Shown here piece after piece: positions 6,982 to 12,460 of a stretch of DNA of 12,460 nt. How positions within the stretch are numbered: the first letter of the stretch is position 1; every line of letters begins with the position of its first letter. Position numbers and translations under genes: made by a program. This stretch comes from an uncultured Prevotella sp. (GTDB lineage: Bacteria > Bacteroidota > Bacteroidia > Bacteroidales > Bacteroidaceae): positions 1 through 12,460 of the forward strand of contig CAAGSA010000040.1 of assembly GCA_900772835.1 (NCBI GenBank). Direction: 5' to 3'. The notes below the pieces were generated by a model, which did no database searches, was not told the DNA's origin, and saw nothing but the letters and a program-made list of their open reading frames with translations.

Positions 6982-7038
6982 AAAAGTCCCTCACTTTTAT
7001 GTTCCAGATTACGGAACGCATAGAAGTGAGGGACTTTT
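6982..7038. terminator. Two-way terminator between the lipoprotein gene and alaS
   Basis: AAAAGTCCCTCACTT (6982-6996) and AAGTGAGGGACTTTT (7024-7038) form a perfect 15-bp stem, with a further inner stem (TATG..TTCC with GGAA..CATA). A/T runs on both outer sides give a T tract in either direction: 28 bases after the lipoprotein stop on the + strand and 33 bases after the alaS stop on the - strand. Two smaller hairpins (CCAAG/CTTGG at 6962-6975 and GGGAC/GTCCC at 6975-6990) lie just upstream; the second shares bases with the main stem and could compete with it. Confidence 0.88.
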
Positions 7039-7071
7039 ATTTATTCTGTCAATATCAAATCAAGCCATTTC

Positions 7072-9687
7072 TTACATCAGCTCGACCACCTTGTCTACGG
7101 CGGCGGAAAGTCCGTCAACGTTCTTTCCTCCGGCTGTGGCAAAGTGCGGCTGGCCGCCACCACCACCCTGAATCAGCTTGGCAGCCTCACGGATAACCTT
7201 TCCGGCATTGAAGCCGTGTTCGGCAACGAGGTCGTCGGTAGCCATAACAGTGAGCAACGGTTTGTTCTCGAAGCGGCTTCCTATAACGCAGAGCATATTC
7301 TCCGGCTGTGCGGCACGCAGCTTGAACGCCAGGTCTTTTGCAGCCTCCGGTCTCATCGGTAGAACGGCTGTTACGACCTTCACGCCTTTCACCTCGCGAG
7401 CCTGCGACAGCAGACGCTCCTTGGCGCGCTCCACAGCCTCAGCCTGGAAGCTCTCGATGCTCTTTCTCATCGTCTCGTGTTCCTCGATATATTTTGCAAT
7501 CACAGTCTGCAAGTCCTTGGCATTGTGGAAGAGTGCCTTTATTGCCTTCATTCCGTCCTCCAGGTCGTACATCATCTGCTCGCACTTGGCGCCGGTCTTT
7601 GCCTCGATACGGCGTATGCCGGCAGCCACGCTGCTCTCAGAGATAATCTTCAGCATTCCGATGCGTCCGGTGCTCTTGGCGTGGATACCGCCGCAGAACT
7701 CAACGCTCGGGCCGAACTGCACCACGCGCACCTTGTCGCCGTATTTCTCGCCGAAGAGGGCGATGGCACCGAGTTTCTTTGCTTCCTCGATAGGCATGTC
7801 GCGATGGTCCTCCAACTGTATGTCCTGGCGAATCATATCGTTCACCAAGCGCTCCACCTGGCGGATTTCCTCGTCGGTCACTTTCTGGAAGTGGGAGAAG
7901 TCGAAGCGCAGTGTGTCTGGCGACACGAACGAGCCCTTCTGCTCCACGTGGTCGCCCAGCACCTGCTTCAGCGCATAGTCGAGCAGGTGGGTTGCCGTAT
8001 GGTTGGCGGCGCTTGCTTCGCGTTTGTCGGTGTCGACACAAGCCATAAAGTCAGCCTCCACGTTCTTCGGCAGAGCCTTCACGATGTGTACCGACTGGTT
8101 GTTCTCGCGCTTGGTGTCGGTGATGTTTATCGTTTCGTCTTCGCTCACGAGCACACCAGTATCTCCTACCTGTCCTCCCATCTCTCCGTAGAACGGGGTG
8201 TTGTCGAGAACGAGTTCGAAGTATGTATTCTTCTTCTGTGTCACCTTGCGGTAGCGCAGTATGTGGCATTCGTATTCCGTATAGTCGTAGCCCACGAACT
8301 GCTGTTCGCCCTGGCGCACCTCTATCCAGTCGCCGTTCTCCACGGTGGCTGCGTTGCGTGCACGCTCCTTCTGCTTCTGCATCTCTGCCTCGAACTGCTT
8401 CTCGTCGACCTCCACGCCGCTCTCGCGACAGATAAGCTCGGTCAGGTCGAGCGGGAAACCGTAGGTATCGAACAGGCGGAATGCCTGGGTGCCGTCGAGC
8501 ACGCTCTTGCCCTCAGCCTTCAGTTTGGCAACGGCGTCGCTTAGCATGCTGATACCGTTCGACAGGGTGCGCAGGAACGACTCCTCCTCTTCCTTGATAA
8601 CCTTGGTGATGAGTTCGCGCTGTGCCGGAAGCTCCGGGAAGGCTCCGCCCATCTCCTGCACCAGCACCGGAACGAGCTTATGCAGGAATGATTCCTTCTG
8701 ATTGAGGAACGTGTAGGCATAGCGCACGGCACGGCGCAGTATTCGGCGAATCACGTAGCCAGCCTTGGCGTTGCCCGGCAGCTGTCCGTCGGCGATGGAG
8801 AATGAAACGGCACGCAGGTGGTCTGCCACCACGCGCATAGCCACATCTGTCTCTTCCTTCTCGCCATACTTCAAGCCGGAGAGTGTGCTGATTTCCTTGA
8901 TGATAGGCTGGAAGATGTCGGTGTCGTAGTTCGAGTGCTTGCCCTGCAGTGTGCGCACAAGTCGCTCGAATCCCATACCGGTATCAATAACGTGCATCGG
9001 CAGCGGCTCCAGCGAACCGTCGGCCTTGCGGTTGAACTGCATAAACACGATGTTCCATATCTCGATTACCTGTGGGTCGTCCTTGTTTACGAGTTCGCGT
9101 CCGGGCACTTTTGCCTTCTCCTCCTCGGTGCGCGAGTCGATATGGATTTCAGAGCACGGACCGCACGGACCCGTATCGCCCATTTCCCAGAAGTTGTCGT
9201 GTTTATTTCCGTTTATGATGTGGTCGGCAGGCACGTGCTTCAGCCAGAAGCCTGCAGCCTCGTTGTCACGCTCGAGCCCTTCCTCTTCCGAACCCTCAAA
9301 CACCGTCACGTAGAGATCGGCGGGATTGATGTGGAGCACATCCACGAGATATTCCCATGCATAGTCGATGGCACCCTCCTTGAAGTAGTCGCCGAAGCTC
9401 CAGTTGCCGAGCATCTCGAACATGGTGTGGTGGTATGTGTCGTGGCCCACCTCTTCAAGGTCGTTGTGCTTTCCGCTTACGCGCAGGCACTTCTGTGTGT
9501 CGGCACGGCGGCGCGGTTCTGGCTCGCGTGTGCCGAGGATAACATCCTTCCATTGGTTCATACCTGCGTTTGTGAACATCAGCGTCGGGTCGTCCTTTAT
9601 GACCATCGGTGCTGACGGAACAATAGCGTGTCCCTTCGACTCAAAGAATTTCTTGAACGAGTCGCGGATTTCATTTGCTGTCATCAT
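7072..9687 (-). CDS. alaS: Alanyl-tRNA synthetase
   Basis: 871 residues, full family length. It charges tRNA-Ala and clears wrongly attached Ser and Gly. The N-terminal class II catalytic domain (about 1-240) holds FTNAGMNQWKDV, KCLRVSGKHNDLEEVG, FEMLGNWSFGDYFK, GDTGPCGPCSEIH and DTGMGFERL. A helical tRNA-recognition region follows (about 245-450). The editing domain has its zinc-binding residues intact: H563/H567 (NHTATHLL) and C665/H669 (CGGIHAKS). The C-terminal C-Ala domain ends with the glycine-rich GGGGGQPHFATAGG. Start is ATG 9687; the next codon is also ATG. It is divergent from the MerR-type gene, with its own promoter at 9757-9788. Nothing appears broken. The long open frames on the opposite strand are codon-bias shadows. 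Confidence 0.98.
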   Translation of the reverse strand: MMTANEIRDSFKKFFESKGHAIVPSAPMVIKDDPTLMFTNAGMNQWKDVILGTREPEPRRRADTQKCLRVSGKHNDLEEVGHDTYHHTMFEMLGNWSFGDYFKEGAIDYAWEYLVDVLHINPADLYVTVFEGSEEEGLERDNEAAGFWLKHVPADHIINGNKHDNFWEMGDTGPCGPCSEIHIDSRTEEEKAKVPGRELVNKDDPQVIEIWNIVFMQFNRKADGSLEPLPMHVIDTGMGFERLVRTLQGKHSNYDTDIFQPIIKEISTLSGLKYGEKEETDVAMRVVADHLRAVSFSIADGQLPGNAKAGYVIRRILRRAVRYAYTFLNQKESFLHKLVPVLVQEMGGAFPELPAQRELITKVIKEEEESFLRTLSNGISMLSDAVAKLKAEGKSVLDGTQAFRLFDTYGFPLDLTELICRESGVEVDEKQFEAEMQKQKERARNAATVENGDWIEVRQGEQQFVGYDYTEYECHILRYRKVTQKKNTYFELVLDNTPFYGEMGGQVGDTGVLVSEDETINITDTKRENNQSVHIVKALPKNVEADFMACVDTDKREASAANHTATHLLDYALKQVLGDHVEQKGSFVSPDTLRFDFSHFQKVTDEEIRQVERLVNDMIRQDIQLEDHRDMPIEEAKKLGAIALFGEKYGDKVRVVQFGPSVEFCGGIHAKSTGRIGMLKIISESSVAAGIRRIEAKTGAKCEQMMYDLEDGMKAIKALFHNAKDLQTVIAKYIEEHETMRKSIESFQAEAVERAKERLLSQAREVKGVKVVTAVLPMRPEAAKDLAFKLRAAQPENMLCVIGSRFENKPLLTVMATDDLVAEHGFNAGKVIREAAKLIQGGGGGQPHFATAGGKNVDGLSAAVDKVVELM

Positions 9688-9756
9688 TGTCTCTGTATAT
9701 ATTATATATGATTTTGTTTTTATTGCAGTTTATACACACTTTCCGATATTAGGCAG

Positions 9757-9788
9757 CAAAATTAAAAAAAATATAAGAAACAGCCAAA
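9757..9788 (-). promoter_or_regulatory. Promoter of alaS
   Basis: On the - strand TTTG (9785-9788), 20 bases, then TAATTTTG (9757-9764), a full match to TAnnTTTG. The start point near 9750 gives a leader of about 60 A/T-rich bases. The leader ends in ATATATACAG 5 bases before the ATG; the same ten bases precede the lipoprotein start at 12058. Confidence 0.7.
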
Positions 9789-9872
9789 TATTTTGCTATT
9801 GTTGTGTTTTTTAAGGCTTTATAAGAAGGAAAAGTATTATCTACATATAAGATAGGTTGCAACAAAACAATA

Positions 9873-9892
9873 AAAATGAATTGATTCATTTT
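9873..9892. promoter_or_regulatory. Inverted repeat over the merR -33 box, candidate operator
   Basis: AAAATGAAT-TG-ATTCATTTT is a perfect 9-bp inverted repeat. It continues outward as CAATA (9868-9872) and TATTG (9894-9898) if one G (9893) is bulged. It covers the TTTG -33 element of the promoter for the MerR-type regulator. It ends 85 bases from the alaS promoter, so it is more likely to control the regulator gene itself than alaS. Confidence 0.5.
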
Positions 9893-9920
9893 GTATTGTG
9901 TGCGGTTTGCACTATCTTTG
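9890..9920 (+). promoter_or_regulatory. Consensus promoter of the MerR-type regulator gene
   Basis: TTTG (9890-9893), exactly 19 bases, then TATCTTTG (9913-9920): both elements match the Bacteroidetes consensus perfectly. Transcription should begin near 9927, which rules out the in-frame ATG at 9898 and supports ATG 9943. The -33 box is inside the inverted repeat. Confidence 0.85.
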
Positions 9921-9942
9921 CCGAAGAATAAAAAAACGGCTT

Positions 9943-10290
9943 ATGGCACTGAATACGGACAAGAAACTGAAACTTTATTATTCCATCAAGGAAGTGGCAC
10001 AGATGCTTAACGTGTCGGAGAGCATGCTGCGCTTTTGGGAGAAGGAGATACCATCCATAAAGCCCAAGACTACGGGCAACAACATACGCCAGTATACGGA
10101 GGAGGACATTGAGAACATCCGCGTGGTGTACAACCTGGTGAAGGTGCGCGGCTTCAAGCTTGCTGCAGCGCGCAAGATGCTGAAAGAGAACAGGAATTCG
10201 GTTGACAGCAACGCCAAGGTGATGGAGCTGCTGATGAACCTGCGCGACGAACTGCAACAGATGAAAAAGCAGTTCGACTATCTTACATAA
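9943..10290 (+). CDS. Small MerR-family transcription regulator
   Basis: 115 residues from ATG 9943, chosen because the promoter lies between it and the earlier in-frame ATG. The N-terminal winged helix-turn-helix is clear: YYSIKEVAQMLNVSESMLRFWEKE (12-35), the wing near NIRQYTEEDI (47-56), then the helix pair with VRGFKLAAARKML. Residues of about 90-113 (VMELLMNLRDELQQMKKQF) form the antiparallel coiled coil by which MerR proteins dimerise. The protein contains no cysteine and no added effector domain, so metal or thiol sensing of the MerR/SoxR type is unlikely; the signal is unknown. It is divergent from alaS, and the palindrome over its own -33 box suggests autoregulation. Confidence 0.88.
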   Translation: MALNTDKKLKLYYSIKEVAQMLNVSESMLRFWEKEIPSIKPKTTGNNIRQYTEEDIENIRVVYNLVKVRGFKLAAARKMLKENRNSVDSNAKVMELLMNLRDELQQMKKQFDYLT

Positions 10291-10341
10291 TATATAAGAC
10301 TGACTCCCGACATTATATATTTAGCAGCATTGCCTTTAACG

Positions 10342-10381
10342 CGAATCGGTCATTAGGACATTAGCCCTAATGACCGATTCG
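10342..10381. terminator. Perfect 16-bp hairpin between convergent genes
   Basis: CGAATCGGTCATTAGG (10342-10357) and CCTAATGACCGATTCG (10366-10381) pair perfectly around the loop ACATTAGC. A short outer pairing TAAC/GTTA (10337-10340, 10384-10387) extends the stem across an internal mismatch and reaches the stop codon of the - strand lipoprotein gene. It lies 52 bases after the regulator's stop. Neither side has a real T run, so it may stop transcription weakly, protect 3' ends, or do something else. Confidence 0.6.
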
Positions 10382-10384
10382 TTG

Positions 10385-12058
10385 TTAATATCCGTAGTTC
10401 TGCGACAATGCGGGGTTTATGGCGCACTCTCCCGACGGTATGGGCAAAAGATTATAGTGGGCGTCGATGCCGGTGAGCGACTGCACCATGCCCAGTCTTT
10501 TCAAAGCCGCGAAGGTGCCGTAACGGCTTATGCGTTCGCCAAACCATCTTTCACTGTTGTCCTTTCCGGCAGCCTCCTCCGCAAGGCATTCCACGTATCC
10601 GCCCAAATATGCCTCCATTACATTCTTTTCGCCGGAATGCGACGACACGCTTTCCAGAGCCATCGCCGCCTCGCGGCTCATGCCGAGAGCCAGATAAAGC
10701 TCCGCTTTCAGTGTGCAGGCATCAGCCTTGGAGAAACACATATCTTTGGGTTGCGCCCCAAAATCCAGCTGGTCTATCAATTTCAAAGCAAACCAGAATT
10801 GCTTCTCCTGGCTTGATGGGAACGGACGGTAATCGGCACTTGTCGGTATCTGGTCCAGTATGGGGATGTTGCCCCACTGCATCGCCATATTGTATATGAT
10901 GAAGGCGCGAATGGCTTTGGCCTGTGCCAGATAGGGAGTGGCGTCGAACGTGAGTTTGCTTCCCTCGATTGCCTTCTCTATAACCAGTGCGTTGCGGCAG
11001 CAGGCGTAGCCTGACTGCCATGCCTCGGCAACGAGCGAAGATGCAGGATTGATGTTCCCAAGTCCGTCACCGCTGAGTCTGATGGCATCGAGCTTCGTCT
11101 GCATGCTTATGTAGTCCTGCGCATAGCGATGCACTGACGAAAGGCTCAGTTTCAGTTCTTCTTCCACATGCCAGAAACTTTCCGTAATCATACTGTCGGT
11201 TGGCGTTATGTCGAGAAATTCATCGTCCTTGTCGTCAATCACCCCGTCGCCATTGAAGTCTACGTACGGCGAGAAGTCATTGATCTTTATGTTGCATCCC
11301 TTCGAGTTGTAGAACTGTTCCATCCGCTCTATTATGCTCTTGGGCTGGCAATTCTTCTGTCCTTCCTTGATTTTCTCTATCAGTGAAGGGTCGTCTATGG
11401 AACCGTCCTTCTCGAGGTCGCTGGAGAATTTGGCGATGAACTCCGAGAATTCCGCCTCTGTCTTTCCGTAGAGCATTATCGACGATATAGCCAGCAGTAT
11501 GCCTGCATCCTTGCTATTGTCGGTCAGCGACACCTTTTCCGGCGAGCTCATCCTCTGTGTTATGGCAAAGGTCTTCAGTATTTCTTCCTCTGCCTGCTCC
11601 TTTGCCTTGGCGAACGAAGCGCCGCCCTTGACGAGGTGTCTCACTCGTGCATACTCCAGATGCGTGAGCAGGTTCACGTTCAGATTCTTTGTCTCGTTGA
11701 CATTGGCTATCGCCTTGAGGGTTATCTGCGAATTTGACAGGCTGCCGGAGCATTCATTGTAGAAATAGCCGCTCGTCTTCAGCTCCACGATGCCGCTGCT
11801 CAGGCTCAGCTCCTGACCGAAGTCGAAGTTGCCCAAATCGTTCTGTGTGTTCGTAGTGAACGCCCTTCCCGTCTGCGAGAGATCAGCGCCAAGGTCGGTC
11901 AGCGCCACTTCAGACCCTTGCACAAACGGTCCTTTCTCTATACTGCCGGCTATATGTTTCGATACAGGTCCTGCCGGCGCGTCATCGTCGCTGCTGCACG
12001 AAGCTAAAGCAAAAAAGGCAGCAAAGGCTGCGACAGCCATAGTGAGATACTTTTTCAT
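10385..12058 (-). CDS. Surface lipoprotein with unusual N-terminal module, EF-hand-like loop and compact SusD-like domain
   Basis: 557 residues. A lipoprotein signal ends at LASC (C21). It is followed by SSDDD, like the acidic export tag that takes Bacteroidetes lipoproteins to the cell surface. Residues of about 35-260 form a module found in other Bacteroidales lipoproteins (HIAGSIEKGPFVQGS, NLNVNLLTHLEYARV); its function is unknown. Residues 267-278 (DFNGDGVIDDKD) match a calcium-binding EF-hand/dockerin loop. From 281 the protein reads like the start of a SusD: FLDITPTDSM, ESFWHVEEEL; then the TPR-like helices AKAIRAFIIYNMAMQWGNIPIL and KAELYLALGMSREAA; SERWFGERISRYGTFAALKRLG; and the usual SusD ending YNLLPIPSG..INPALSQNYGY. 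This SusD part is only about 277 residues, against about 500 usually. SusD proteins cap SusC transporters to take up glycans, but no SusC gene is in the window. The target is unknown. Confidence 0.78.
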   Translation of the reverse strand: MKKYLTMAVAAFAAFFALASCSSDDDAPAGPVSKHIAGSIEKGPFVQGSEVALTDLGADLSQTGRAFTTNTQNDLGNFDFGQELSLSSGIVELKTSGYFYNECSGSLSNSQITLKAIANVNETKNLNVNLLTHLEYARVRHLVKGGASFAKAKEQAEEEILKTFAITQRMSSPEKVSLTDNSKDAGILLAISSIMLYGKTEAEFSEFIAKFSSDLEKDGSIDDPSLIEKIKEGQKNCQPKSIIERMEQFYNSKGCNIKINDFSPYVDFNGDGVIDDKDDEFLDITPTDSMITESFWHVEEELKLSLSSVHRYAQDYISMQTKLDAIRLSGDGLGNINPASSLVAEAWQSGYACCRNALVIEKAIEGSKLTFDATPYLAQAKAIRAFIIYNMAMQWGNIPILDQIPTSADYRPFPSSQEKQFWFALKLIDQLDFGAQPKDMCFSKADACTLKAELYLALGMSREAAMALESVSSHSGEKNVMEAYLGGYVECLAEEAAGKDNSERWFGERISRYGTFAALKRLGMVQSLTGIDAHYNLLPIPSGECAINPALSQNYGY

Positions 12059-12113
12059 GATGCTACTGTATATATATAATATGTATAATAATTATGTAAT
12101 CTGTTGCCGGTTG

Positions 12114-12146
12114 CAAAATTAAGCATTTTAATCCGTATTCCCCAAC
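12114..12146 (-). promoter_or_regulatory. Probable promoter of the SusD-like lipoprotein gene
   Basis: On the - strand TAATTTTG (12114-12121) matches TAnnTTTG. The -33 region has only GTTG (12143-12146), 21 bases upstream. The leader of about 50 bases is almost all A/T and ends in ATATATACAG 7 bases before the ATG. Confidence 0.5.
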
Positions 12147-12294
12147 TGCTTCTGAAATAAATTCTTACAGCTGTCCGAGTAAGATTCCAGAAGAAGTACT
12201 GGAGTGGCATATTTGCAAATTTACTCATGTTTATCGGCTTGGATTAGTTCCACCAATGGGGATGTAATGATTTTTTGAGAAAAAAATAGGGTAA
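12147..12294. other. Intergenic region between divergent genes
   Basis: I see no gene or RNA here. Visible items are a small inverted repeat TCTTAC/GTAAGA with a 10-base centre, the 10-base palindrome ATTTGCAAAT (12211-12220), and a T-run/A-run TTTTTTGAGAAAAAAA (12272-12287). The block TTTTGAGAAAAAAA also occurs ahead of the -7 box at 6177. Any of these could bind a regulator, but none is strong evidence. Confidence 0.4.
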
Positions 12295-12328
12295 TTTGGC
12301 TATCGTATACATTTATTTACTAAATTTG
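12295..12328 (+). promoter_or_regulatory. Promoter for the gene at the right edge
   Basis: TAAATTTG (12321-12328) matches TAnnTTTG fully. TTTG (12295-12298) lies 22 bases upstream, slightly further than normal. Transcription would begin near 12335 and run out of the window. Confidence 0.55.
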
Positions 12329-12350
12329 CAGCGGAGTATAATGTCGGCGG

Positions 12351-12460
12351 ATGTTTTCTCCGTTTTCGTGGAAAAAAATTAGCGTTTGCTACGCGCTGGT
12401 TCATGACAAACTGAAACCTGAGAAATTTCAAATCATCGTCAAGAACATGGCAACTAGCAG
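12351..12460 (+). CDS. Start of an unidentified open frame, cut by the window edge
   Basis: From ATG 12351 a frame stays open for at least 36 codons to the window end, beginning MFSPFSWKKISVCYALVHD and continuing KLKPEKFQIIVKNMATS. It follows the promoter by about 20 bases. The part from ISVCYALV onward faintly resembles the first strand and helix of HU-like DNA-binding proteins of Bacteroidales, but too little is visible to say. A second in-frame ATG at 12447 (MATS) could be the true start, leaving a leader of about 110 bases. Another ATG at 12341 in a different frame gives only 13 codons. Confidence 0.35.
   Translation, partial: MFSPFSWKKISVCYALVHDKLKPEKFQIIVKNMATS

Noticed and set aside
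7477..8544. 355-codon open frame on the + strand, opposite alaS
   Set aside because: alaS is complete and certain on the other strand. The antisense protein is rich in His, Val and Leu, as expected when G/C-ending codons are read backwards, and has no recognisable domain or promoter.
8818..9615. 265-codon open frame on the + strand, opposite alaS
   Set aside because: Same shadow effect of alaS codon use. No start signal and no family resemblance.
9898..9942. Earlier ATG for the MerR-type regulator
   Set aside because: It lies within and before the -7 box of a perfect promoter, so the transcript would not contain it.
12211..12220. ATTTGCAAAT palindrome as an operator
   Set aside because: A 10-base palindrome in A/T-rich DNA is too common to call without conservation or a known binding protein.

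Overview
The window looks like chromosomal DNA from a Bacteroidales bacterium, most likely Prevotella or a close relative. Several promoters fit the Bacteroidetes pattern TTTG-N19/20-TAnnTTTG. The right-hand lipoprotein has a SusD-type C-terminal half and an acidic SSDDD stretch right after its lipid-bearing cysteine. Coding DNA is fairly G+C-rich at third codon positions, while the spacers are very A/T-rich. I see no mobile element, CRISPR array or phage gene. Most of the content is housekeeping or metabolic.

Left part (2-1736, + strand): the 3' end of polyphosphate kinase ppk, overlapped by 11 bases by a short-form exopolyphosphatase (ppx). Synthesis and breakdown of polyphosphate are therefore encoded together. 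A spacer with a weak hairpin and a promoter leads to a second + strand group (1983-4994): a carboxyltransferase of the oxaloacetate decarboxylase/pyruvate carboxylase subunit B type, an HD-domain hydrolase starting 3 bases later, and an MgtC/SapB membrane protein.

Middle (4995-7060): a tRNA-Arg(CCG) on the - strand with a textbook promoter and terminator. Back to back with it, on the + strand, are a secreted M15-type peptidase and a small lipoprotein of unknown function. A 15-bp-stem two-way terminator separates these from alaS.

Right part (7072-12460): alaS (-) is divergent from a small MerR-type regulator (+). The spacer between them holds both promoters and a near-perfect inverted repeat over the regulator's own -33 box. 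A 16-bp hairpin separates the regulator from a convergent 557-residue surface lipoprotein (-), which joins an unrelated N-terminal module and an EF-hand-like loop to a compact SusD-like domain. At the right edge a promoter leads into an open frame cut off by the window end.

The points most worth a second look are: (1) the lipoprotein/SusD fusion without a visible SusC partner; (2) the carboxyltransferase whose biotinyl-like tail has Trp where the biotin-carrying Lys should be; (3) a paired change at tRNA positions 19 and 56; (4) the palindrome over the merR promoter. I do not see a clear new multi-gene system such as a defence island or biosynthetic cluster.
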